A stretch of 64,000 bases of DNA from an uncultured Prevotellaceae bacterium (GTDB lineage: Bacteria; Bacteroidota; Bacteroidia; Bacteroidales; Muribaculaceae): assembly GCA_900318865.1 (NCBI GenBank), contig ONMF01000008.1:1-64000 (forward strand), in the 5' to 3' direction. Of this stretch, positions 28,549 to 35,422 are shown in pieces. The first letter of the stretch is position 1. Each line of letters opens with the position of its first letter. The notes beneath the pieces were generated by a model that saw only the letters and a program-made list of their open reading frames with translations, did not search any database and was not told the DNA's origin. A program made the position numbers and the translations under genes.

Positions 28549-29643
28549 TTATCGCATTTGACGGTCGACGGCCGCCTCGAGTTGCAACCCATCCTCCACA
28601 CGTTCCACCACATCACCGTTCTTGATGATGAAAGTAGTGGGCACGCCACTCACTTGATAATTGCCCACGTTGGCCGACTGTGTGCTCATGGGGTCGAAAA
28701 CAGTGATCCACGGCAGGTTCTGGGCCGCTTGCCTCCATGCCACGTTGTCGGGGTCAAGGCTCACCTGATAGATGGCCAGGCCGTTGTTCTTATATTTGGT
28801 GTAGAGGTCGTTGAGCAATTTGTTGTAAACCGGTGAAAACTCAGCCTCGTACATGGTGAAGTTGAGCAGCACCACGCGGTTGTGTGCTGCCACATCCTGC
28901 AGCTGGTGAGTTTTGCCATTGTAGTCCTGCAACTTGATGTCGAGCAGCGAGGTCTCGGTGACAAACATGGTGTCGGACGGCTCGCTGGCTGCCATGCGGC
29001 GTCGCTTCTGGCCCTGCAGCAGCACATCGACCAGATAGTCGGTGCGCGGGTCGTTAGGGTGGAAATTGTTGAAGGCATTGGCCACAGCCCCCACAATGCG
29101 CAAGTCTTCATCGTTGAGCGGGTCGAAAACGGGCACTCCGTCGATAAACTTGTTGATGGCATAGTAGGCCACAATGCCGCCCGGGTCGCTCACAATCTGC
29201 TGGGCCAGGCGGTGCTTCCACGCCTTGATTTGCTCGGGCGAGCCCTTGCCGCCGGCCAGCTGCATGGCCTCGCGGTCAATTTTCATCACCTGCTCGGCAT
29301 GCTCGCTGCCACTGAGCGTGTAGTTGGTCCCAAATTCTTTCAGTCCGGCTTTCACCGTGATGTGGTCCAGGCTGTCGATAGGGAAGTAGATGGCTTGGTC
29401 GGCAATGCGCAGGCGGTAGATGTTGGGAAATTCAGGAGCCTGGCTGGTGACGGCAAACGAGCCGTCGTTGTCGGGCTTCACCGAGTCGACGATGTACCAC
29501 ATGCCGTTGCTCGACACTTCCAGCACCATGGCGGTGGTGTCGGCGGCGCCGGTGATGGTTCCGTCCACCTTGAATTGATTGCCCGAGCATGATGCGAGCA
29601 GGGCCACGGCCAGGATTATCAAAGAAAAATGCTGAATCTTCAT
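28549..29643 (-). CDS. Thioredoxin-fold lipoprotein without CXXC (DUF4369-type)
   Basis: A 364-residue predicted lipoprotein. The start at 29643 gives a signal with lipobox L-L-A-S-C (Cys19); codons upstream overlap the promoter. The N-terminal half (G-T-I-T-G-A-A-D-T...) resembles the DUF4369 domain that precedes TlpA-like reductases in Bacteroidota. The C-terminal half is a thioredoxin fold: V-V-L-L-N-F-T, then Y-Q-V-S-L-D, and the cis-Pro loop G-V-P-T-T-F. Where active members have W-C-x-x-C, this protein reads TMYEAEFSP, so it lacks both catalytic cysteines and should not act as a thiol reductase. A binding or structural role is possible. Confidence 0.8.
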   Translation of the reverse strand: MKIQHFSLIILAVALLASCSGNQFKVDGTITGAADTTAMVLEVSSNGMWYIVDSVKPDNDGSFAVTSQAPEFPNIYRLRIADQAIYFPIDSLDHITVKAGLKEFGTNYTLSGSEHAEQVMKIDREAMQLAGGKGSPEQIKAWKHRLAQQIVSDPGGIVAYYAINKFIDGVPVFDPLNDEDLRIVGAVANAFNNFHPNDPRTDYLVDVLLQGQKRRRMAASEPSDTMFVTETSLLDIKLQDYNGKTHQLQDVAAHNRVVLLNFTMYEAEFSPVYNKLLNDLYTKYKNNGLAIYQVSLDPDNVAWRQAAQNLPWITVFDPMSTQSANVGNYQVSGVPTTFIIKNGDVVERVEDGLQLEAAVDRQMR

Positions 29644-29670
29644 TTTCGTTGTGTTTTTTGAATTGCGGTG

Positions 29671-29678
29671 CAAAGTTA
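29671..29678 (-). promoter_or_regulatory. -7 box for the thioredoxin-fold lipoprotein gene
   Basis: CAAAGTTA on the plus strand reads TAACTTTG on the minus strand, 27 bases before the ATG. No clear TTTG is seen 19-21 bases upstream. Confidence 0.5.
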
Positions 29679-29684
29679 ATCATT

Positions 29685-31811
29685 TTATTTCAAACCGCGG
29701 TTATGCAGCAGGGCATCGGCGGTTGGTTCCTGGCCGCGGAAGCGCTTGTAAAGCGTCATGGCATCGTCGGTGTCGCCAGCCTCGAGGATGAGGTGGCGGT
29801 AGTCGTCGGCCACGGCCCGGTTCATGACGCCTTCTTGCTCAAAGCGCTTGAAGGCATCGGCCTCGAGCACCTGGCTCCACAGGTAGGTGTAGTAGCCGCA
29901 AGAGTACTGGTCGTTGTCAAAAATGTGCTTGAAATAGGGACTGCGGTAGCGGAACTGCACCTCGGTGGGCATGTGCAGGCGCCTGGCCACCGACCGCTCG
30001 AAAGCGCGCACGTCGATGTCCTTGCACCAGTTGAGCTTGTGCCACTCGATATCGAGCAGGGCGGCACCCACCAGCTCGGTGGTCATGAATCCCTGGTTGA
30101 ACTTGCGCGACTCCAAGATTTTGTCGAGCAGCGTCTGCGGAATCACCTCGCCCGTGCGGTAGTGGCGGGCATAATTCTTGAGCACCTCGGGAACGTAGGC
30201 CCAGTGCTCGTTGAGTTGTGATGGCATCTCCACCAGGTCGCGGTCCACATTGGTCCCTTCCAGGCCGCGGAAGGGTGCTTTGGTGAGCATCCCGTGCAGG
30301 GCGTGTCCAAACTCATGGAACACGGTTTCCACTTCGTCAAGACTGAGCAGCGAGGGCGTTTCCTTGGTGGGCGGGGTGAGGCTGGCCACATTGAAAATGA
30401 TGGGTCTCACGCTTTGTCCCTGATAGTTGTACTCGGCGTTCATCTCGCTCATCCAGGCTCCTTGTGCCTTGGTGGCGCGTGGAAAATAGTCGGTCATGAA
30501 AACGGCCACGTGCTTGCCTTGCTCGTCGCGCACATCGTAGACGGTTACCTCGGGGTTGTACTTGGGCGCGTCTTTCATCTCGGTGAAAGTGAGCCCGTAG
30601 AGTCGGTTCGCGGCATAGAAAATGCCGTTTTTCACCACGTTGTTCAGTTCGAAGTAAGGCCTCACTTCTTCCTCGCTGAAGTTGAATTTCTGCGCTTTGA
30701 CCTTTTCGGCATAGTAATAGTAGTCATAGGGTGCGATTTTGAAGTGGGCCCCGTGTGCGTCGGCATAAGCCTGCATGTCGGCCACTTCTTCGGCCACCTT
30801 GGCGATGGCCGGCTCCCACAGTTGCATCAACAGCGCTTCGGCACGTTCCACGGTACCTGCCATGACCGGGGCCACAGCGTAGTCGGCAAACGTCTCGTAA
30901 CCCAGCAACTGTGCCTTGCGCTGGCGCAGTTGAATGAGTTCGTTGATGTTTTTTGAATTGTCGCAGTCATTGCCTCGGCTGGCGGTGTTGGTATAGGTTT
31001 CGTACATGTCGCGCCGCAGCTGGCGGTCGTCGGCACTGCCCAGCACGGCCAGTCGAGTTGCTCCGGTGGCGGTGAAGGCCCACTTGCCGGGCTGCCCCTT
31101 GTCGGCAGCCAGACGTGCGGCGTCGTCGATGGTGCTCTGCGACAAGCCGCTGAGCCGCGCTGCGTTGTCCACCCAAATCACGTTGTTGGCGATTTCGTTC
31201 ATCACGTTGTTGGTGAATGATAACGACAGCGCCGCCTGCCGCAGGTTGATGGCTTTGAGCGTGTCCTGCAGGGCCGGGGTGAGCAGCGCACCGTTGCGCA
31301 CGAAGCGTTTGTAGTATTTATCGGTGAGACGGCGCTGCAGGCGGTCGAGTCCCAGTTGGTCGGCCTTGTCGTGAACGGCCTTGATGCGCTCGAACAGTGC
31401 TGAGTTCATGTTCACTTCGTTGTCCTGCGCGGTGATCATGGGCATCAATTTTTCGGCCAGGGCGTGCATTTCGTCGGTGTTGTCGCTTTCCACGAGTGCA
31501 AAGAACACGTATTGCACCTTGTTCAAGATTTCTCCGCAGTTGTCCAGTGCCAGCACTGTGTTCTCGAAAGTGGGCTGCTCCTGATTGTTGACGATGGCAG
31601 CAATCTGGGCGTTTTGCTGGTCGATGCCGGCCTGCAGCGCGGGCAGATAGTGCTCGTAGCGGATTTTCTCGAACGGCGGTATCTCATACCGGGTGGTGTA
31701 GGCCGTGAGGAAGGGGTTCGTACTTTGTTTTTTCACGTTTTTCTTGCTTGCGCCGCTTGCTGCCAGAGTGATGCAGGCAAGCGCCGTCAGGGTTAATAAT
31801 ACTCGGTTCAT
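29685..31811 (-). CDS. M3 family zinc metallopeptidase, exported
   Basis: A 708-residue peptidyl-dipeptidase (Dcp/oligopeptidase F clan). A signal peptide (about residues 1-20) suggests a periplasmic site, then Y-E-I-P-P-F-E-K-I-R-Y-E-H-Y-L-P-A as in Dcp proteins. The catalytic zinc motif H-E-F-G-H lies in VFHEFGHALH near residue 500, with the third ligand Glu expected about 25 residues on. The C-terminal FKHIFDNDQYSCGYYTYLWS segment is typical, with the Tyr/His substrate residues. Full length. It likely trims peptides taken up across the outer membrane. It is a single-gene unit with its own promoter. Confidence 0.93.
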   Translation of the reverse strand: MNRVLLTLTALACITLAASGASKKNVKKQSTNPFLTAYTTRYEIPPFEKIRYEHYLPALQAGIDQQNAQIAAIVNNQEQPTFENTVLALDNCGEILNKVQYVFFALVESDNTDEMHALAEKLMPMITAQDNEVNMNSALFERIKAVHDKADQLGLDRLQRRLTDKYYKRFVRNGALLTPALQDTLKAINLRQAALSLSFTNNVMNEIANNVIWVDNAARLSGLSQSTIDDAARLAADKGQPGKWAFTATGATRLAVLGSADDRQLRRDMYETYTNTASRGNDCDNSKNINELIQLRQRKAQLLGYETFADYAVAPVMAGTVERAEALLMQLWEPAIAKVAEEVADMQAYADAHGAHFKIAPYDYYYYAEKVKAQKFNFSEEEVRPYFELNNVVKNGIFYAANRLYGLTFTEMKDAPKYNPEVTVYDVRDEQGKHVAVFMTDYFPRATKAQGAWMSEMNAEYNYQGQSVRPIIFNVASLTPPTKETPSLLSLDEVETVFHEFGHALHGMLTKAPFRGLEGTNVDRDLVEMPSQLNEHWAYVPEVLKNYARHYRTGEVIPQTLLDKILESRKFNQGFMTTELVGAALLDIEWHKLNWCKDIDVRAFERSVARRLHMPTEVQFRYRSPYFKHIFDNDQYSCGYYTYLWSQVLEADAFKRFEQEGVMNRAVADDYRHLILEAGDTDDAMTLYKRFRGQEPTADALLHNRGLK

Positions 31812-31839
31812 AATTGAAGGTGTGATACTAATGATGCCA

Positions 31840-31871
31840 CAAAATTAGCACATTCAAGGCAAATACACAAA
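31840..31871 (-). promoter_or_regulatory. Promoter of the M3 peptidase gene
   Basis: On the minus strand TTTG (31871-31868), 20 bases, then TAATTTTG (31847-31840). The -33 box coincides with the T-run of the terminator for the gene behind it. Confidence 0.65.
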
Positions 31872-31889
31872 AATGCCGGTTGCCGGCAT
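31869..31889 (-). terminator. Terminator of the rhomboid-EEP operon
   Basis: A 7-bp stem ATGCCGG/CCGGCAT with a 3-base loop (31873-31889), followed on the minus strand by a T-run (31872-31869). It begins one base after the stop of the EEP gene. Confidence 0.7.
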
Positions 31890-31890
31890 G

Positions 31891-33033
31891 TTATTTGCCC
31901 CCGATGGCAAAGGTGGTGATGATGGGGTAGTGGTCGCTGCTGCCTGCGCGGGGGCTCTCTGATTTCAGCGCCTGCAGGTTGCCGCGATAGAGCATGTGGT
32001 CGATGTGGAAGTAAAGGCGGTCGGCGTTGAATGTGTAGGTGGGCCAGAATGCGCAGTCCTGCCAGGCGTCGCGCATGTCGTTGCCGCGCACCGTGCGATA
32101 GGTGAACGAGAGCGGGGTGTCGTTAAAATCGCCGCACACAATCGTGTTTTCAGGGCTTTGGTCGAGAATGGTGCGCAGTTGCTGTGCTTCGGCGGCGCGG
32201 CGGCGGCACGCACTTGCCACCTTGCCCATCAGCGAATGGCGCACCTCGCTCATCTGGCTGCGTGTGCCCTTTTCCATGCGTGTGAGTTGCTTGTACAATT
32301 CCTTGTCGTTGCCGCTCAGGCCGATGGACTGCATGTGCACCCCGATGATGCGCACCGCTGTGCCTGCGGGCAGTGTCACGTCGAATGCCTTGGCATAGAA
32401 GTGGTATTCGTTGTGGATGTTGTCGGGTGACATCCAGCCCTGCTTCAAGGTGGTGTCCTCGAGCACAGTGTAGGGGTGTTTTGACAGGATGGCGATGTCG
32501 TGATAGCCATGCGAGTGGTAGGGGTAGAGGCTGTCGATGCGTTGTCGCATCGACTTGACCGGTTCTGTGCGCGTGAAGTCGAGGGGGCCGAGGGCGGTTT
32601 CTTGTGTGATGACAACATCGGCATTCTGCTCCAGAATAAAGCGCATGGTGCTGCTGGTGGGGTCGGTCTTGTGGCGCATGCGGTTAATGAAGCCACTCAC
32701 GTTCATCGTCAGCACCGTGAAAGTGCTGTCTTGGCTTGCGGGAAGAGGCGGTGTGCTCAAGTTCATCGGGAAGTGCACATTCGTTGCCGGCCATGTCGCC
32801 GCCAGTGCTGCAGCCACGATGATGGCTGAGCGCCATTGGCGCAGGAGCACCGACAGAGCCAGTACCAGTGCCGCTGCAGTGGCGATGACGGGGAACGCCA
32901 TGACGGCAAAGGCCGGCGGCGTCCACGAGCGCGGGTCGATGTAGCCGCCATAGGCCGCCGTGGCCAGCAGCAAGGCTGTGGCCAGTGCGATGACGGTGCA
33001 GAGGGTGGACCAGATGGTTGACAATCGTTTCAT
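31891..33033 (-). CDS. Membrane-anchored endonuclease/exonuclease/phosphatase family protein
   Basis: A 380-residue protein. The start at 33033 gives an N-terminal part with about three membrane helices (to about residue 95); the frame stays open upstream but overlaps the rhomboid gene. The C-terminal EEP domain has the expected catalytic groups: L-T-M-N-V-S-G, V-I-T-Q-E-T (metal Glu), G-V-H-M-Q-S, CGDFNDTP and S-S-D-H-Y-P-I (Asp-His). EEP enzymes cleave phosphodiesters in nucleic acids or phospholipids/inositol phosphates; the membrane anchor argues against a purely cytosolic nuclease. It lies 31 bases after the rhomboid gene and is the last gene of that operon. Confidence 0.88.
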   Translation of the reverse strand: MKRLSTIWSTLCTVIALATALLLATAAYGGYIDPRSWTPPAFAVMAFPVIATAAALVLALSVLLRQWRSAIIVAAALAATWPATNVHFPMNLSTPPLPASQDSTFTVLTMNVSGFINRMRHKTDPTSSTMRFILEQNADVVITQETALGPLDFTRTEPVKSMRQRIDSLYPYHSHGYHDIAILSKHPYTVLEDTTLKQGWMSPDNIHNEYHFYAKAFDVTLPAGTAVRIIGVHMQSIGLSGNDKELYKQLTRMEKGTRSQMSEVRHSLMGKVASACRRRAAEAQQLRTILDQSPENTIVCGDFNDTPLSFTYRTVRGNDMRDAWQDCAFWPTYTFNADRLYFHIDHMLYRGNLQALKSESPRAGSSDHYPIITTFAIGGK

Positions 33034-33064
33034 GGGGCTGTGAATGGCGGCAGGGCCGCCACGC

Positions 33065-33970
33065 TTATCGCTTGCGTGATGCGTTGAACAGGAAATCTTT
33101 CTCGTCGTCGGTGAGGGCGGTGTAGCCCGACTGCTTGATTTTTGCCAGGATTTGGTCAAGCCGCTCCTCGTAGGCTGTGGGGCCTTTGGGCTTCTGGCTG
33201 GCCGATGGCCGCTGGCTGCTGACGTCCTGGGCTGCGGGCGCTCCTGCAGCATCCTTGCCTTTGTGGCGTGCCAGATGCCTCACCGTGCCCACCACCATGT
33301 CGATGACGGCATTGATGGGATTGGTGATGTCGTGACCGCGCTTGATGTTCAAGGCCCACAAGGCGCCCGTGAACGCACCGCCCAGGTGCGCGATGTGGCC
33401 GCCGGCGTTGCCGGTGTCGAAACTCAGCAGGTCGATGCCCACGGTGATGATGGCCACCCACTTGAGCGAAATGTCACCGATGAAGAGCAACCCTATCTTG
33501 TAGTGAGGCGCATAGACGGCCGCCGCCACCACGATGGCGATGACCGATGCGCTGGCTCCCAGCAGCAGGCCCGGCTGGCCGGCAAAATGCGGCAGCAGAT
33601 TGTAGGCCAGCACGAAAAATGCCGCACCGCCCAGTCCGCCCAGCACATATAGCCCTCCCAGCTGCCGAGGCATGAAAAACTCCAGGAAGATGCGTCCCAG
33701 CCAGTAGAGCCACAACATGTTGAACAAGATGTGCAGCAATTCGTAGTGGGCAAACATGTAGGTCAGCAGTGTCCAGGGCCGTCGCAGCAGTTGCTGCCAG
33801 GCCGTGGGCACTTCCACCATACGCAGGGGCCACTGGGTGTCGATGCCCAGCAGCAGGAAAACGAGCGTGAGCACATGCAGCACGACGAATACCGCGATGT
33901 TGATGTAGATGAACCGCATCAGCATCGAGCCCTGGCTGTAGCGGGTTTTCAAGTCGTCAATAATAGCCAT
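33065..33970 (-). CDS. Rhomboid intramembrane serine protease (second of pair)
   Basis: A 301-residue protein with six or more membrane helices. The catalytic dyad is present: Ser140 in L-L-G-A-S-A-S and His195 in GHIAHLGG; the His-containing LLHILFNMLWLYWLG loop is also typical of helix 2. A cytosolic tail of about 90 residues with Ala/Gln and K-P-K-G-P-T-A-Y-E-E-R-L-D-x-I-L-x-K-I follows. It overlaps the other rhomboid gene by 14 bases. The substrate is unknown. Confidence 0.93.
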   Translation of the reverse strand: MAIIDDLKTRYSQGSMLMRFIYINIAVFVVLHVLTLVFLLLGIDTQWPLRMVEVPTAWQQLLRRPWTLLTYMFAHYELLHILFNMLWLYWLGRIFLEFFMPRQLGGLYVLGGLGGAAFFVLAYNLLPHFAGQPGLLLGASASVIAIVVAAAVYAPHYKIGLLFIGDISLKWVAIITVGIDLLSFDTGNAGGHIAHLGGAFTGALWALNIKRGHDITNPINAVIDMVVGTVRHLARHKGKDAAGAPAAQDVSSQRPSASQKPKGPTAYEERLDQILAKIKQSGYTALTDDEKDFLFNASRKR

Positions 33971-34715
33971 TGCCGAAGCCTCCCTGAATGGTGCCGTTGC
34001 GTTTCCAATACCAGATGATGAAGAATCCGAAAATCATGCCGCCCAGGTGTGCGAAATGCGCCACGCTTTCCATGATGCTGGCCACCCCGAAGAGCAACTC
34101 CACGGCGCCATAGCCCAGCACCATCCACTTGGCCTTGATGGGGAAGGGGAACGGAATGATGTACATGGGCATGTTGGGGAAAAGCATGCCGAAGGCCAGC
34201 AGGATGCCGAACACCGCGCCGCTGGCTCCGACCGTTACCAGCGAATTTTGGAAAGCGTCCACATAGGCGTTGATTTGGCCGGTGTCCATCAGTTGGGTCA
34301 CCTGGTCGGCCGTGAGGCTGTTGAGCGACGCAAAAGCAGGCACAAAGGTGCCTTGCCAAGTGAGTGTCCAGGTGAGTTCCTGCACGATAGCCGCTCCCAC
34401 ACCGCAGGCCATATAATAAAAGAAGTAGCGTTTCTGCCCCAGCACGCGCTCCAGCGTCACACCGAACATCCACAGCGAAAACATGTTGAAGAACAGGTGT
34501 GCTATGCCCGAAGTGTCGTGCATAAACATGTAGGTGAGCAACTGCGCGGGATTGAAGTCGCTGGCCTGCCAGTAGTGAAGTCCCAGCCACTGCGTCAAGT
34601 CGATGCCCGACGAATGTCTCAGCACGATGGTGCCCAGCCACATGATACAATTGATGATGAGCAAATGCTTCGTCACCGCGGGGATGCTTGCCCAAAAATT
34701 GCCTCGATAGTTCAT
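33957..34715 (-). CDS. Rhomboid intramembrane serine protease (first of pair)
   Basis: A 252-residue membrane protein. The start at 34715 (MNYRGNFW) is chosen over an open extension of 23 codons that runs into the promoter. The catalytic Ser165 is in T-V-G-A-S-G-A-V-F-G and His223 in H-F-A-H-L-G-G-M. The long loop between the first helices and the Ser helix (FVPAFASLNSLTADQ...) may be a periplasmic cap. It is first in an operon with a second rhomboid and an EEP-family protein. This trio beside the HU gene is a layout I recall from other Bacteroidales. Confidence 0.93.
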   Translation of the reverse strand: MNYRGNFWASIPAVTKHLLIINCIMWLGTIVLRHSSGIDLTQWLGLHYWQASDFNPAQLLTYMFMHDTSGIAHLFFNMFSLWMFGVTLERVLGQKRYFFYYMACGVGAAIVQELTWTLTWQGTFVPAFASLNSLTADQVTQLMDTGQINAYVDAFQNSLVTVGASGAVFGILLAFGMLFPNMPMYIIPFPFPIKAKWMVLGYGAVELLFGVASIMESVAHFAHLGGMIFGFFIIWYWKRNGTIQGGFGNGYY

Positions 34716-34762
34716 AAAAAAGAATTTTGGTAAGAATTGTTGATTTCTGCGCAACAATCGTG

Positions 34763-34770
34763 CAAAATTA
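34763..34770 (-). promoter_or_regulatory. -7 box of the rhomboid operon
   Basis: CAAAATTA on the plus strand is TAATTTTG on the minus strand, 47 bases before the first rhomboid ATG. No convincing -33 box is seen. Confidence 0.45.
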
Positions 34771-34851
34771 CTGAAAAACTCCATAAGTGCAGGAGAAATG
34801 GTGTTAAAAGGTGGTTTTTTTTGAAAAAAACGCTTTTTTTTGGATTTTTTT

Positions 34852-34882
34852 TTTGTTTAAATGTTTGTTTTGTCTATATTTG
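34852..34882 (+). promoter_or_regulatory. Promoter of the HU gene
   Basis: TTTG (34852-34855), 19 bases, TATATTTG (34875-34882), a full consensus match. Just upstream (about 34813-34854) lie long A and T tracts that could bend DNA or act as an upstream activating element. Confidence 0.75.
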
Positions 34883-34933
34883 TGGCAACGTTAAACCAAA
34901 ACCTTATTTAATAACATTAAAAAACAAACCATT

Positions 34934-35206
34934 ATGAACAAGAAAGAATTAGTGAATGCAATTGCTGCTGAGGCAAAATTAACGAAAGTTCAGGCTGCAG
35001 CTGCTCTCGACGCTGCTCTGAAGGCTGTGGGTGAGGCTCTTGCCAAGGGTGACAAGGTGGCTCTTATCGGTTTCGGAACCTTTGCTGTTGCCGAGAAGGC
35101 TGCACGCACAGGTGTGAACCCCGCCACCAAGGCCAAGATTGAAATTCCCGCCAAGAAGGTGGTGAAATTCAAAGCCGGTGCTGAGCTTGCCGCAAAAGTG
35201 AAATAA
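34934..35206 (+). CDS. hup: HU family DNA-binding protein
   Basis: A 90-residue nucleoid protein. It has the HU layout: M-N-K-K-E-L-V-N-A-I-A, the dimer helices, G-F-G-T-F near residue 47, and the arm region with the DNA-intercalating Pro in G-V-N-P-A-T-K-A-K-I-x-I-P-A. It ends V-V-K-F-K-A-G-A-E-L, as normal. It is a single gene between its own strong promoter and a terminator. Confidence 0.96.
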   Translation: MNKKELVNAIAAEAKLTKVQAAAALDAALKAVGEALAKGDKVALIGFGTFAVAEKAARTGVNPATKAKIEIPAKKVVKFKAGAELAAKVK

Positions 35207-35229
35207 TCACAGCAAATAAGAAGAACATC

Positions 35230-35267
35230 AAAATTCCTGTCGCAACGAGCGTTGTGGCGGGAATTTT
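35230..35267 (+). terminator. Terminator after hup
   Basis: A 17-pair stem (35230-35246 with 35251-35267, three G-T pairs) and a 4-base loop GAGC. The outer A-T pairs supply the T-run (TTTT at 35264-35267). Confidence 0.85.
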
Positions 35268-35320
35268 GTGTATTTAGCAATATTTTAGATTTGGAAATGA
35301 AAATTCAGAAATAAATTTGC

Positions 35321-35328
35321 TATATTTG
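35321..35328 (+). promoter_or_regulatory. -7 box for the LRR protein gene
   Basis: TATATTTG, about 95 bases before the ATG. The nearest TTTG upstream (35290-35293) is 27 bases away, more than the usual 19-21. Confidence 0.5.
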
Positions 35329-35422
35329 TAGCGGTGTTATGGGGTGCGGTGCGCCCACCCGCAATGCCATGAACAAACCAAAGGAAAACCAACTATTTAA
35401 TTGTTAACCAAAATATTTTACT

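Noticed and set aside
33034..33252. N-terminal extension of the EEP-family protein
   Set aside because: It overlaps the rhomboid gene and is low-complexity (Pro/Ser/Arg); the ATG at 33033 begins a proper membrane segment.
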